Assembly (NCBI GenBank): GCA_021776315.1
Contig: JAJFGD010000091.1
Coordinates: 1-33,869, forward strand
DNA length: 33,869 nt
Direction: 5' to 3'
Source: Hyphococcus sp.
Lineage (GTDB): Bacteria > Pseudomonadota > Alphaproteobacteria > Caulobacterales > Parvularculaceae
The number at the start of each line of letters is the position of its first letter. Positions within the stretch are counted from its first letter, which is position 1. Of the stretch, positions 25,621-33,869 are shown one piece after another. The notes beneath the pieces were generated by a model. That model was not told where the DNA came from and did no database searches. It saw only the letters and a list, made by a program, of their open reading frames with translations. The position numbers and the translations under genes are program-made.

Positions 25621-25679
25621 AGCGCGGATATGTTATCTTGTAAACTCTTCAGTTTACCCATCTACATATCAGACGCGCT
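25621..25679. promoter_or_regulatory. Nested inverted repeat in front of coq4
   Basis: Three pairs of arms share one centre: AGCGCG/CGCGCT outside, GATATGT/ACATATC in the middle and GTAAACT/AGTTTAC inside (25640-25657, 4-base spacer). They give 20 matched positions with a 6/6 internal loop and a 3-base bulge. The outer arm ends 3 bases from the coq4 Shine-Dalgarno. The inner dyad looks like a dimeric-repressor operator. No T-run follows, so it is not an intrinsic terminator. Confidence 0.7.
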
Positions 25680-25708
25680 GCCGGAAAATTCAAGGGCCTG
25701 GAATTCGC

Positions 25709-26602
25709 TTAGCCAGCGCGAGACGCCGCAACAATGCTGTCGATCGTCGATGCTAACATTGCATCAAAGTCGCTGTCCGCTTGGGTGGCTGACAAGCCCT
25801 CGGTTAGCGCGCGAGAAAAACTGGCGATCATGCCAGTATTTTGTGCAAGGCGTGCATTGGCTTCTTCGCGGGAATAACCACCAGACAAGGCCACGACACG
25901 CATGATGCGCGGGTCATCTACCAATGATTTATAAAGGTTGGCTTTTTCTGGCAGTGATAGTTTCAACATTACCTGTTTGCCTTCAGGCAATCCGTCGAGG
26001 TTTTTGGTGATCTCTGCCAGCACCATCTCTTCCGCTGCTGCTTTGTCTACGATGGTAATCGTCACTTCTGGCTCGATGATCGGTGTCAGACAATGGCTAA
26101 GGATCTGTTTACCCACTTCAAATTGCTGGGCAACATTGGCGGCGATGCCTTTTGGGTTCGCCGCATCAATAACAGAGCGCATCTTTGTGCCGAAAATACC
26201 TTTTGCTTTCGCCCGCGCCAAAAGCGCATCAAGATCAGGCATTGGCTTCATCATTTTGACGCCGTCTGTCGTATCCGCAAGACCTTTGTCGACCTTTAAA
26301 AAAGGAACTACGCCGCGCTCTTCCCAAAGATATTGCGCGGTCGGAACGCCATCAATGTCACCATCCATCGTGCGCTCAAAAAGAATTGCGCCCATCACCT
26401 TATCGCCCGTAAAGGCTGGGGATTTGATGATCCGTGCACGCATATTGTGGATCAGCGCAAACATCTCTTCGTCACTGGACCAAGCGCTTTCATCAACACC
26501 GTAAAGCCCCAATGCTTTTGGCGTTGAACCACCAGACTGGTCTAGAGCCGCAATAAAGCCGTATTTGTTTGCGGCCTGCGCCGTCATTTTTTCAATTGTC
26601 AT
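25709..26602 (-). CDS. Class I fructose-bisphosphate aldolase
   Basis: Schiff-base aldolase cleaving fructose-1,6-bisphosphate to the two triose phosphates. The 297-residue sequence matches the bacterial class I type (YGFIAALDQSGGSTPKAL near residue 14, FERTMDGDIDG, PFLKVDKGL, IIEPEVTI). The Schiff-base lysine is probably Lys214 in VMLKLSLPE. AAGGG lies about 9 bases before the ATG. The 106-base gap from pgk contains a promoter-like pair (TTGTAA-17-TTAATA on the minus strand), so it may be transcribed separately from tkt-gap-pgk. The symbol is left empty because fda and fbaB are both used for this type. Confidence 0.96.
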   Translation of the reverse strand: MTIEKMTAQAANKYGFIAALDQSGGSTPKALGLYGVDESAWSSDEEMFALIHNMRARIIKSPAFTGDKVMGAILFERTMDGDIDGVPTAQYLWEERGVVPFLKVDKGLADTTDGVKMMKPMPDLDALLARAKAKGIFGTKMRSVIDAANPKGIAANVAQQFEVGKQILSHCLTPIIEPEVTITIVDKAAAEEMVLAEITKNLDGLPEGKQVMLKLSLPEKANLYKSLVDDPRIMRVVALSGGYSREEANARLAQNTGMIASFSRALTEGLSATQADSDFDAMLASTIDSIVAASRAG

Positions 26603-26680
26603 CTTTTTAATCCCTTAACTTATCTGTTTACGGACATTTCTCGCCGCTAACAGCTGTCCCACTATTAAAATGCATCAACT

Positions 26681-26704
26681 GGCAATTACAAAAGCCGTAA
26701 TGCC
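26681..26704 (-). terminator. Weak stem-loop after pgk
   Basis: GGCAATTAC pairs with GTAATGCC around a 7-base loop, with one bulged base, just after the pgk stop. No T-run follows, so it may be an RNA-processing or stabilising structure rather than a terminator. Confidence 0.3.
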
Positions 26705-26708
26705 GACC

Positions 26709-27902
26709 CTAACCGGCCAGCGCCGCAACGCCCGGCAAAGTTTTGCCTTCAAGCCATTCCAGGAACGCACCCCCGGCGGTTGATACATAGGTGAATTCTT
26801 TGGCGACTTGCGCATGCTTTAGCGCAGCGACAGTGTCGCCGCCGCCAGCCACGGCAACCAACTCTGCCTCTTTGACCCGCTTTGCGGCAAAACGCGCGGC
26901 CTCAACCGTTGCTGTATCGAAAGGCCGTGTTTCAAACGCACCCAAAGGTCCGTTCCAAACAACTGTTTTTGATGCTTCGATTTTCTGGGCAATCAGATCG
27001 ACCGTTTCCGGACCGAGATCCAAGATCATATCGTCGCCAGCGACGGCATCAATCCCAACCACTTCCCGGTCAGCATCTTCTTTAAATTCTTTGGCGACGA
27101 CCACATCGATCGGCAACACGATTTCACAATTTGAAACTTTGGCCTGCGCCATGATCTCACGTGCGGTATCAGCGAGATCGGGCTCACTCAATGATTTGCC
27201 AACATTTTGACCATTGGCGAACAAAAATGTGTTTGCCATCGCTCCGCCCACCACCAAAACATCCGCCCTGCCCACAAGGTTCAAGAGCAGTTCGATTTTG
27301 GTTGAGACTTTCGCGCCACCAACAACAGCCATCAGCGGGCGAACGGGATCAGCAAGCGCAGCCTTTAGATAATCAAGTTCACGCTCCATGGCGCGACCAG
27401 CAGCGGATGGCCGAAGGCGCGCAATGCCTTCCGTTGATGCATGGGCACGGTGTGCAGCAGAAAATGCATCATTGACGTAAAAGTCCACATTCTCCGCAAG
27501 AGCCGCCGCAAATTCTGCGTCATTAGCTTCTTCGCCGGCATGGAACCGTGTGTTCTCCAACAACGCGACGTCGCCATCGAGCATGTTTTTGACGAGCTTG
27601 CGAACACTATCGCCGACACAGTCATCAGCAAATTCTACCGGACCGCCAAGCTTGTCACCCAAAACCTTCACGACGGGTGCGAGGGAGTAGTCCGGATCCA
27701 CTTTGCCCTTCGGCCGACCGAAATGAGACGCCAACAAAATCTTGGCACCTTTCTTCGACAGATCCTGAATAGTTGGCAAAGCGCGGTCGATCCGCGTGGC
27801 GTCAGTAACCTCTCCATCTTTCATGGGGACATTAAAGTCGACACGCACCAAGACGCGCTTTCCCGCGACATCCAGATCATCAAGAGTTCGATAGCCTGTC
27901 AC
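26709..27902 (-). CDS. pgk: Phosphoglycerate kinase
   Basis: Glycolytic and Calvin-type kinase moving phosphate between 1,3-bisphosphoglycerate and ADP. Both Rossmann lobes are present. Substrate contacts are VDFNVPM (about 22-28) and [10 protein letters not shown], and the hinge is followed by [10 protein letters not shown]. The nucleotide end has [10 protein letters not shown] and [10 protein letters not shown]. At 397 residues it is normal length. The start codon is GTG at 27902, 9 bases after the gap stop, with a weak ribosome binding site, which suggests coupled translation. Confidence 0.98.
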   Translation of the reverse strand: MTGYRTLDDLDVAGKRVLVRVDFNVPMKDGEVTDATRIDRALPTIQDLSKKGAKILLASHFGRPKGKVDPDYSLAPVVKVLGDKLGGPVEFADDCVGDSVRKLVKNMLDGDVALLENTRFHAGEEANDAEFAAALAENVDFYVNDAFSAAHRAHASTEGIARLRPSAAGRAMERELDYLKAALADPVRPLMAVVGGAKVSTKIELLLNLVGRADVLVVGGAMANTFLFANGQNVGKSLSEPDLADTAREIMAQAKVSNCEIVLPIDVVVAKEFKEDADREVVGIDAVAGDDMILDLGPETVDLIAQKIEASKTVVWNGPLGAFETRPFDTATVEAARFAAKRVKEAELVAVAGGGDTVAALKHAQVAKEFTYVSTAGGAFLEWLEGKTLPGVAALAG

Positions 27903-27911
27903 GATAACCGC

Positions 27912-28922
27912 CTAGATATGTTTCGCGAGTTCCAACGCTGTGTCGGTCATGCGTGTCGAGAAGCCCCACTCATTGTCATACCAAGACAAGACGCGCACCA
28001 ATTTGCCCTCAAGAATTTGCGTTTGGTTCAACGCAAAAGTGGATGAATGCGGATCATGATTGAAGTCGGATGAAACAAGTGGCTTGTCCGTGCACCCGAG
28101 CACACCTTTCAATGGGCCCTTGCTGGCTGCTTCCATCACGGCATTGTTGATCTCTTCAACTGTCGTGTCTTTCTTCGGTGTGAAAACCAAATCAACAACA
28201 GAAACATTGGCCGTTGGGACGCGAATTGATGATCCGTCAAGCTTGCCGTTCAACTCTGGCAACACGAGACCAACAGCTTTAGCCGCACCGGTTGAGGTTG
28301 GGATCATATTGCTCGCCGCGCCACGTGCCCGGTAAAGGTCCTTGTGCATTGTATCCAATGTTGGTTGATCGCCTGTGTATGAGTGGATCGTGGTCATATA
28401 ACCGCGCTCAATACCCACAACATCATTGAGCACTTTCGCCATGGGGGCGAGACAGTTGGTCGTGCAAGACGCGTTGGAAACAACGGTGTCCGCTGAGGTC
28501 AGGCTGTCATGATTGACACCGAACACGATGGTTTTGTCTGCGCCAGAAGCCGGTGCAGAAACCAAGACGCGCTTTGCGCCAGCCTCAAGGTGCATCGCTG
28601 CTTTGTCGCGCGTAGCAAAAATGCCCGTGCATTCATAAACAATGTCGACACCCAAATCGCCCCAAGGCAATTTTGATGGGTCGCGCTCAGCGAATACTTT
28701 GATCGGCCCAGCGCCAACATCAATCGTATCTGCCGTCGAGGAAACAGTATTTGGAAAACGTCCATGTACTGAATCATATTGTACGAGGTGAGCATTGGTT
28801 TCCACCGGACCCAGATCGTTGATCGCCACAACCTCAACACCGTCGCGATTTGTTTCCATAATTGACCGAAGCGCCAGGCGCCCAATCCGTCCAAAGCCAT
28901 TAATGGCAATCTTCAACGCCAT
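27912..28922 (-). CDS. gap: Type I glyceraldehyde-3-phosphate dehydrogenase
   Basis: NAD-binding motif INGFGRIGR at residues 7-15 and catalytic Cys153 in SNASCTTNCLAP, with NDL near residue 35 favouring NAD over NADP. At 336 residues it is full length. Start 28922 has AGGAG 7 bases upstream and is only 1 base beyond the tkt stop (TAG-C-ATG). It lies in tkt-gap-pgk, with pgk 9 bases downstream. Confidence 0.98.
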   Translation of the reverse strand: MALKIAINGFGRIGRLALRSIMETNRDGVEVVAINDLGPVETNAHLVQYDSVHGRFPNTVSSTADTIDVGAGPIKVFAERDPSKLPWGDLGVDIVYECTGIFATRDKAAMHLEAGAKRVLVSAPASGADKTIVFGVNHDSLTSADTVVSNASCTTNCLAPMAKVLNDVVGIERGYMTTIHSYTGDQPTLDTMHKDLYRARGAASNMIPTSTGAAKAVGLVLPELNGKLDGSSIRVPTANVSVVDLVFTPKKDTTVEEINNAVMEAASKGPLKGVLGCTDKPLVSSDFNHDPHSSTFALNQTQILEGKLVRVLSWYDNEWGFSTRMTDTALELAKHI

Positions 28923-28923
28923 G

Positions 28924-30912
28924 CTATTTCTCCTCACCAATCAATCGTTTCACTTCACTAGCAACCGCCGACGGCGTGATGCCAAAATCTTCAAATAGAT
29001 CGCCAGCCGGGGCGGAGGCCCCAAATCCAGTCATGCCCACAAATCCATCCTTTAGCCTTAGGAACTGGTCCCAGCCTTGGCGGATGCCTGCTTCAATCCC
29101 AACGCGTGGACGATCACCCAGCACTTCAAGGCGATATGCTTCTGGCTGCTGTGCAAACAGCTCAAAAGACGGGGCGGAAACCACACGCGCCGTGACGCAT
29201 TCGGCGGCCAGTTTTTCACGCGCGGCCATCGCCAAATTCACTTCTGAACCGGTTGCGATAATCGTTGCATCATCGCCATCCGCCAACACATAGGCACCGC
29301 GTGCCGATTTGTTTTCATCCGTATGGGTTGTCCGCATCGGCTCAAGCCCTTGGCGGGTCAACGCAATCACCGATGGCGTCTTACTATCCGTCAAAGACAA
29401 TTCCCAGCATTCTGCCGTTTCAACTGCGTCACAAGGACGGAACACATTTAAATTCGGGATCGCTCGCAACGACGCCACATGTTCAACGGGTTGGTGCGTT
29501 GGACCGTCTTCACCCAGACCAATGGAATCATGGGTCATCACAAAGACAACGCGAATGCCCATCAATGCCGCGAGGCGAATGGATGGTCGGCAATAATCCG
29601 TGAACACCAAAAACGTGCCGCCATAAGGAACAACACCGCCATGCAGCGCCATGCCGTTCATCGCCGCGGCCATGCCATGCTCGCGGATACCGTAATACAT
29701 ATAACGCCCGCCATAATCTTCGGCTGTGAGCGGGTTTTGGGTTTTGGTTTTGGTATTGTTGGACCCTGTTAGGTCAGCAGAGCCACCAATGGTTTCCGTA
29801 ATCGTCTCATTAATGACACCGAGCGCCATTTCTGATGCTTTGCGGGTCGCCACTTTTTTCGGGTTCTCAACAAGTGACTTTTTATAGTCGCGGATCGCCG
29901 GCACCAAGGCGTTGGTATAGTCACCAGCAATCGCCGTATTGAAACTATCGCTTTGCGGATCCGCCTTTAGCCGTGCATCCCAGGCGCTACGGGCCTCGCC
30001 GCCCCTGGCACCCGCGACACGCCATGATGACAAAACATCATCAGGAATTTCAAATGGTGCATGTGGCCAATGCAGCGCTTCACGCGCGCCGGCAACTTCC
30101 TCTGCGCCCAATGGCGCACCATGGGTCGCTGACGTGCCCGCTTTTGTCGGCGCACCCAGACCGATGATTGTTTTACACGCAATCAATGTAGGGCGATCGG
30201 ATTTTTGTGCATCCGCAATCGCCGCTGCAATTGCCGCAGGGTCATGACCATCAATTCGCGTCGTCGCCCATCCCGATGCCGCAAAACGCTCAAGCTGATT
30301 TGTTGAATCGCTCAAAGACAAAGGGCCGTCGATTGAAATATTATTGTCATCCCACAAAACAATCAGCTTGCGGAGCTTCAAGTGACCGGCCATCGCCAGT
30401 GATTCTTGGCTAATCCCTTCCATCAAGCAACCATCGCCTGCAATGACGTAAGTGAAATGGTCAACCAGATCGTCACCAAAGCGTGCGTTTAGATGCGCTT
30501 CTGCGAGCGCCATCCCAACCGCATTGCCTAGACCTTGGCCAAGTGGACCCGTCGTTGTTTCCACGGCGGGCGCATGACCATATTCAGGGTGACCGGCTGT
30601 TTTCGCCCCAAGCTGGCGGAAATTTTTGATCTCTTCGATGGTCATCCCATCATAGCCCAGCAGATAGGCCAGGGAATAAATCAGCATGGAGCCATGGCCC
30701 GCCGACAACACAAATCGGTCGCGGTCCGGCCATGCAGGGTTCGCCGCATCAAATTTCAGAAATTGCGAGAACAGGACAGTGGCGACATCGGCCATGCCCA
30801 TTGGCATCCCCGGATGGCCAGAATTTGCTTTTTCCACAGCATCCATGGAAAGCGCGCGGATGGCATTGGCCATTTGCGGAAAATTAGCGGCGGTCGGCGC
30901 GCTTGCTGGCAT
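28924..30912 (-). CDS. tkt: Transketolase
   Basis: Thiamine-diphosphate enzyme of the pentose phosphate and Calvin-type pathways. The 662 residues from Met at 30912 match the family. The start is supported by AGAGG 7 bases upstream, and the 54-residue extension to 31074 is rejected. Marks are [12 protein letters not shown], the ThDP motif [14 protein letters not shown] ending in WDDNN, the pyrimidine-domain [13 protein letters not shown] and [19 protein letters not shown]. It is first in tkt-gap-pgk and divergent from the DUF4164-zapA pair. Confidence 0.99.
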   Translation of the reverse strand: MPASAPTAANFPQMANAIRALSMDAVEKANSGHPGMPMGMADVATVLFSQFLKFDAANPAWPDRDRFVLSAGHGSMLIYSLAYLLGYDGMTIEEIKNFRQLGAKTAGHPEYGHAPAVETTTGPLGQGLGNAVGMALAEAHLNARFGDDLVDHFTYVIAGDGCLMEGISQESLAMAGHLKLRKLIVLWDDNNISIDGPLSLSDSTNQLERFAASGWATTRIDGHDPAAIAAAIADAQKSDRPTLIACKTIIGLGAPTKAGTSATHGAPLGAEEVAGAREALHWPHAPFEIPDDVLSSWRVAGARGGEARSAWDARLKADPQSDSFNTAIAGDYTNALVPAIRDYKKSLVENPKKVATRKASEMALGVINETITETIGGSADLTGSNNTKTKTQNPLTAEDYGGRYMYYGIREHGMAAAMNGMALHGGVVPYGGTFLVFTDYCRPSIRLAALMGIRVVFVMTHDSIGLGEDGPTHQPVEHVASLRAIPNLNVFRPCDAVETAECWELSLTDSKTPSVIALTRQGLEPMRTTHTDENKSARGAYVLADGDDATIIATGSEVNLAMAAREKLAAECVTARVVSAPSFELFAQQPEAYRLEVLGDRPRVGIEAGIRQGWDQFLRLKDGFVGMTGFGASAPAGDLFEDFGITPSAVASEVKRLIGEEK

Positions 30913-31105
30913 CAATAAACCTCTATTGGCAAATGCAAAAAAATGAGACTGGTACAGTGATGCGCGCTTCATGCCTTCGGCGCGTGTCAGGGTCAAGAGT
31001 GACAAGACGCACCAGCGCCCCCCTGTCAGGCATTTCACAACTGTGTGCTGGACAGAATCAGCGCGCGCCGCCACACTAGGGACATATGACGAAAGAGCCT
31101 AAGCC

Positions 31106-31339
31106 ATGACTGTACTTGAAAAAGCCGTTCTCAATCTCGCGGGTGCCCTCGAAACTTTGGAAACAAAGCTCGAATCGCGCCTCAATGACCACTCAGCGGA
31201 TGGGGAAAGTTTTGACGCCGCCCGCAACCGGGCCCGCGCCGCGCGTGACCATGCACAAAATGTCAGCAAGGAACTTTCCGGTGCGATTGGCGATCTAAAA
31301 TCGCTGCTCAACGACTATGATACTGTTTCGAAAGGCTAA
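31106..31339 (+). CDS. DUF4164-like coiled-coil protein upstream of zapA
   Basis: A 77-residue protein, almost entirely alpha-helical with a heptad-like pattern (LEKAVLNLAGALETLETKLE, then ARAARDHAQNVSKELSGAI). Alphaproteobacteria often have a DUF4164 gene immediately before zapA, and size and position fit. It is 3 bases before zapA and presumably co-transcribed. A role in division is only inferred from the neighbour. Confidence 0.82.
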   Translation: MTVLEKAVLNLAGALETLETKLESRLNDHSADGESFDAARNRARAARDHAQNVSKELSGAIGDLKSLLNDYDTVSKG

Positions 31340-31342
31340 ACC

Positions 31343-31672
31343 ATGGCGCAAGTTGAAATCCGCGTGAACGGACGTGACTACAAGATCACCTGCGACAATG
31401 GTCAGGAAGCGCGTCTTCAACAGCTTGCCGCCCATTTCGACAATCATGTGAGCCAACTTTCCGAAGAGCTCGGTCAAATTGGCGATTCGCGCTTGATGCT
31501 ACTTTCTGCGCTGACCGTTTGTGACGAATTATTCGAGGCCCGCGAGCGTGCTTCCGATCTGGAAAACGCGACCGCTGCCTTAGATCCTGAGACCATCGGG
31601 GCCGCCAGCCACGCGATTGAGGCGGCAACCTCACGGGTTCTTGAAATCACCTCACGAGTTGAGACGTCGTAG
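31343..31672 (+). CDS. zapA: Cell division protein ZapA
   Basis: FtsZ-ring stabilising protein. The N-terminal part (VEIRVNGRDYKITCDNGQEARLQQLAAHFDNHV, residues 4-36) is the ZapA head. It is followed by helices for dimer and tetramer formation (about 55-109). At 109 residues it is usual. It converges with gpmA, and the two stops are only 2 bases apart. In many alphaproteobacteria the 6S RNA and ygfA follow zapA; here they do not. Confidence 0.94.
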   Translation: MAQVEIRVNGRDYKITCDNGQEARLQQLAAHFDNHVSQLSEELGQIGDSRLMLLSALTVCDELFEARERASDLENATAALDPETIGAASHAIEAATSRVLEITSRVETS

Positions 31673-31674
31673 TT

Positions 31675-32397
31675 TTAGGGAAGCGGCGGAATCGGTTGCG
31701 CCCGGTCTTTGTCCAGATATGCCACTGATGTCGGCTTGATCGTCCCGTCTTCGATGTCGAACAACAAAGGATTCCCGGTGGGAATCTCAAGATTGACGAT
31801 TTCATCGTCGGAAACACCCAGCAGCAATTTCACCAATGCCCGCAAGGAATTACCATGGGCGGAAATTGCTAGCGATTCGCCCTTTTTCAAGCGCGGCGCA
31901 ATTTCCTTTTGGAAATAGGGCTCGACCCGATCCAAAGTCAGCTTTAGCGATTCTGATTGTGGCACTGTCACACCCAATGCCCGATAGCGCAGATCATTCG
32001 CCATATTGTGCTCGCTATCTGCATCAATTGCTGGCGGCGGAATATCAAAACTACGGCGCCAAATTTTGACTTGATCAGCACCATGTTTTTCCGCTGTCTC
32101 GGCCTTATTGAGCCCGGTCAGCCCACCATAGTGACGCTCATTCAACTGCCAGGCGCGGGTGACGGGCAACCACATGCGGTCCATCTCATCGAGGACGATC
32201 CATAAAGTCCGAATGGCGCGTTTTTGGACAGATGTGTAACAAGCAGAAAACTCAACGCCAGTCGCGCTTAATAGAGCGCCCGCTTTTTTCGCCTCAGCGA
32301 CGCCTTGTTCTGTCAGGTCGACATCGACCCAACCCGTAAACCTGTTTTCTAAGTTCCATTGGCTTTGCCCATGGCGGATGAGTGCGAGGCGCGTCAT
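31675..32397 (-). CDS. gpmA: 2,3-bisphosphoglycerate-dependent phosphoglycerate mutase
   Basis: Glycolytic enzyme interconverting 3- and 2-phosphoglycerate. The histidine-phosphatase motif LIRHGQSQWN puts the phospho-histidine at residue 9. ENRFTGWVDVDLTEQG, LNERHYGGLTGLNK and ISAHGNSLRALVK complete the active site. At 240 residues it is normal length. ATG 32397 is chosen over GTG 32400 since AGGAG lies 6 bases before it. It is not in the tkt cluster but lies nearby on the same strand. Confidence 0.97.
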   Translation of the reverse strand: MTRLALIRHGQSQWNLENRFTGWVDVDLTEQGVAEAKKAGALLSATGVEFSACYTSVQKRAIRTLWIVLDEMDRMWLPVTRAWQLNERHYGGLTGLNKAETAEKHGADQVKIWRRSFDIPPPAIDADSEHNMANDLRYRALGVTVPQSESLKLTLDRVEPYFQKEIAPRLKKGESLAISAHGNSLRALVKLLLGVSDDEIVNLEIPTGNPLLFDIEDGTIKPTSVAYLDKDRAQPIPPLP

Positions 32398-32504
32398 CAC
32401 ATTCTCCTGATTGTTACAGTCTGCGCCCTATAATGGCTCTCAACCCAGTTGGCTAGACGAAGAAAATTGTTAGATTGAGCAAAACCAATCAAAAGGAATG
32501 TATC

Positions 32505-33416
32505 ATGACAAAAACTGCAAAGATTGCGCTCGCCCTGCATGGCGGTGCCGGTGCACGTGAAGGCCGTGATTATTCCAAAGCGGAAAAACACCTTTTTGAA
32601 TTGGTGACAGAGGGCAAAACCATGTTGGAAGGCGGCGCTAAGGCCGTCGATGTGGTTGAGGTCTTAATAGAGAAGATGGAGGTTTCTGGTCTCTACATTG
32701 CTGGCAAAGGCTCTCCGCCAAACAAAGCCGGCTATGCTGAACTTGATGCTTCGATCATGACATCAAGCCCTTTGGGTACGCCTGAAAGTAAGTTTGAACG
32801 CAAAGCTGGGTCGATCGCCGCCGTACAACATTTGATCAGTCCGATTAAGGCCGCGCGCGCCATAATGGATAATACACCTCATGTCATGTTGGCTGGCCGC
32901 GGCGCGGAAAACTTTTGTCGCGAACACGGATTTGAATTCGTCAAAGATCCGGAGAATTATTACGTAGTCCCTGTCGGCGTCCTCCCCGAAGAAATGACAC
33001 AAGCTGAATTGGGTCACGGTACGGTTGGGGCTGTTGCCCTTGATGCCTCCGGACAATTAGCGGCCGGCACCTCAACCGGCGGTGTCTTCGGTAAATTTGA
33101 AGGACGCGTTGGTGACACACCATTGATTGGCTCCGGCAGCTGGGCCGACGAACAAGTGGGCGCATCGTGTACTGGCCTTGGTGAATATTTTATTCTTGCT
33201 GGCGGCGCACAAGATGTCGCTAGTCGTGTTCGCTATCAGGGTACGGATCTTCGTCAAGCCACAGCAAATATGGTCAAAGATGTTGCCCGCCTTGGCGGCG
33301 ATGGTGGTGTCATCGCCGTCTCTAGGGACGGCGATGTATCCTTCGCGTGGAACTCCGACGGAATGAAGCGCGCAGGGTTCGGCCCCAACCAAGATTTATT
33401 CGCCGCCACATTTTAA
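32505..33416 (+). CDS. Isoaspartyl peptidase/L-asparaginase (Ntn hydrolase)
   Basis: A 303-residue plant-type asparaginase precursor that cleaves itself before the catalytic threonine. The nucleophile is Thr173 in [10 protein letters not shown], and a second conserved threonine follows in AAGTSTGG (about 187-193). The N-terminal LALHGGAGA motif is typical. Such enzymes hydrolyse beta-aspartyl dipeptides and asparagine. Start 32505 has AAAGGA 7 bases upstream. Its stop is only 6 bases from that of the convergent DUF6768 gene. No signal peptide is seen, so it is cytosolic. Confidence 0.94.
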   Translation: MTKTAKIALALHGGAGAREGRDYSKAEKHLFELVTEGKTMLEGGAKAVDVVEVLIEKMEVSGLYIAGKGSPPNKAGYAELDASIMTSSPLGTPESKFERKAGSIAAVQHLISPIKAARAIMDNTPHVMLAGRGAENFCREHGFEFVKDPENYYVVPVGVLPEEMTQAELGHGTVGAVALDASGQLAAGTSTGGVFGKFEGRVGDTPLIGSGSWADEQVGASCTGLGEYFILAGGAQDVASRVRYQGTDLRQATANMVKDVARLGGDGGVIAVSRDGDVSFAWNSDGMKRAGFGPNQDLFAATF

Positions 33417-33422
33417 GGCGCG

Positions 33423-33797
33423 CTAGATCATCGGTTTGTCTTGCAGGCGCGCTATTTGAAGCTCAACCCGTTTGACCTCGCGGATGACCCGATTGGATTC
33501 CATGCGCATCCAAAACCAGACCTTCATAAATGCGACCATGGTCATCAAAAACCAAGCGACGGCAGCCCATTGCGCAGATTCCAATGCAACAGGGGCATTG
33601 AAAAATCGCCAACCGGCATAGATCGCACCGGCGAAAATCACGATACTCGCAATCATTGCGACGCCGGCAATCCACCCTTGCCGCCCTTGAAATACAGACA
33701 AGCTTTGCGCGATCAGTCCTTGCTCGCCAAATTGATCCAGCAATTCGCGATCTTCGACGTCCAATGCCTCTTTAATTTTGTTGTCAATGTCATTCAT
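33423..33797 (-). CDS. DUF6768-family membrane protein, possible anti-sigma factor
   Basis: A 124-residue protein with an N-terminal acidic helix (MNDIDNKIKEALDVEDRELLDQF), two membrane helices (about 43-62 and 78-98) and a basic C-terminal tail (REVKRVELQIARL). Start 33797 is fixed by GGAGG and lies inside the end of the ECF sigma gene (ATGAATGA overlap). A short cytosolic N-terminus plus membrane spans, placed directly after an ECF sigma gene, is the classic layout of an anti-sigma factor. DUF6768 has no proven function that I know of, so this is inferred. Confidence 0.82.
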   Translation of the reverse strand: MNDIDNKIKEALDVEDRELLDQFGEQGLIAQSLSVFQGRQGWIAGVAMIASIVIFAGAIYAGWRFFNAPVALESAQWAAVAWFLMTMVAFMKVWFWMRMESNRVIREVKRVELQIARLQDKPMI

Positions 33798-33869
33798 CTG
33801 ACGTTCCTCCTTCCAGTGACGCACGTAACTTGCGTCTTGCATGCATAAGGCGGGTCTTGACGGTGCCCG
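33790..33869 (-). CDS. C-terminal end of an ECF-type RNA polymerase sigma factor (runs off the right edge)
   Basis: The last 25 residues of a frame open to the window edge, ending at TGA 33790. They read GTVKTRLMHARRKLRASLEG and a short acidic tail. This is the end of sigma region 4.2, where GTVKTRL-x2-AR-x-KLR is the common helix of ECF sigma factors. The stop overlaps the start of the DUF6768 gene by 8 bases, so the two are translationally coupled. Only the tail is present, so the ECF subgroup cannot be told. Confidence 0.82.
   Translation of the reverse strand, partial: GTVKTRLMHARRKLRASLEGGTSDE

Noticed and set aside
26791-27210. Plus-strand open frame opposite pgk
   Set aside because: Antisense shadow of a highly conserved gene, with no ribosome binding site or family match.
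31086-31109. Seven-codon mini-frame whose TGA overlaps the DUF4164 gene start (ATGA)
   Set aside because: It has no ribosome binding site and is short enough to occur by chance, so it is not listed as a leader peptide.

Overview
The window is a chromosomal segment of about 34 kb from an alphaproteobacterium. GC looks moderate, a little above 50% by eye. The main evidence is gene order. The minus strand carries ruvC-ruvA-ruvB, then ybgC-tolQ-tolR-tolA-tolB-pal-cpoB-tilS-ftsH-folP-glmM, which is the classic alphaproteobacterial tol-pal/ftsH block. The tkt-gap-pgk-fructose-bisphosphate aldolase cluster is divergent from a DUF4164 gene and zapA, another alphaproteobacterial arrangement. A Coq4-family ubiquinone protein and a CtrA-type box (TTAA-N7-TTAA) before tolQ agree with this. 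The order within the class cannot be fixed from the sequence alone. No rRNA, tRNA, transposase, phage gene or CRISPR array was seen.

Layout. 1-4.6 kb is an accessory stretch: a PhzF-family fragment and thiD, a small membrane protein, a Glyoxalase_8-type protein convergent with an HxlR regulator, an arginine-rich exported protein with a strong terminator, and a TetR regulator divergent from an AhpD-like protein across a clear operator. 4.6-18.4 kb is the glmM-folP-ftsH-tilS-cpoB-pal-tolBARQ-ybgC block (cell envelope, folate, proteolysis, tRNA-Ile lysidine). It is interrupted by a plus-strand pair: an AraC regulator and a secreted two-domain beta protein. 18.4-21.4 kb holds a DUF6265 protein, a GT61-like glycosyltransferase, a DUF3592 membrane protein and an unrecognised exported protein. 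21.5-24.6 kb is ruvB-ruvA-ruvC, an unlisted 46-residue membrane peptide gene, and thiE. 24.7-32.4 kb is coq4, aldolase, pgk, gap and tkt on the minus strand, then DUF4164-zapA on plus, then gpmA. The right edge has an isoaspartyl peptidase and the end of an ECF sigma factor gene overlapping a DUF6768 membrane protein gene.

How the genes fit together. Envelope maintenance (Tol-Pal, GlmM, FtsH) and recombination (RuvABC) form the conserved core. Central carbon metabolism (Tkt, Gap, Pgk, FBA, GpmA) forms a second unit beside zapA. Between these lie small regulator-plus-effector modules: TetR/AhpD, HxlR/Glyoxalase_8, AraC/secreted protein and ECF sigma/DUF6768. No large new defence or mobile system was found. 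The most interesting points are regulatory: the NemR-like operator, the CtrA box, a nested dyad in front of coq4, and the sigma/DUF6768 overlap. Several small or exported proteins have no recognisable function.
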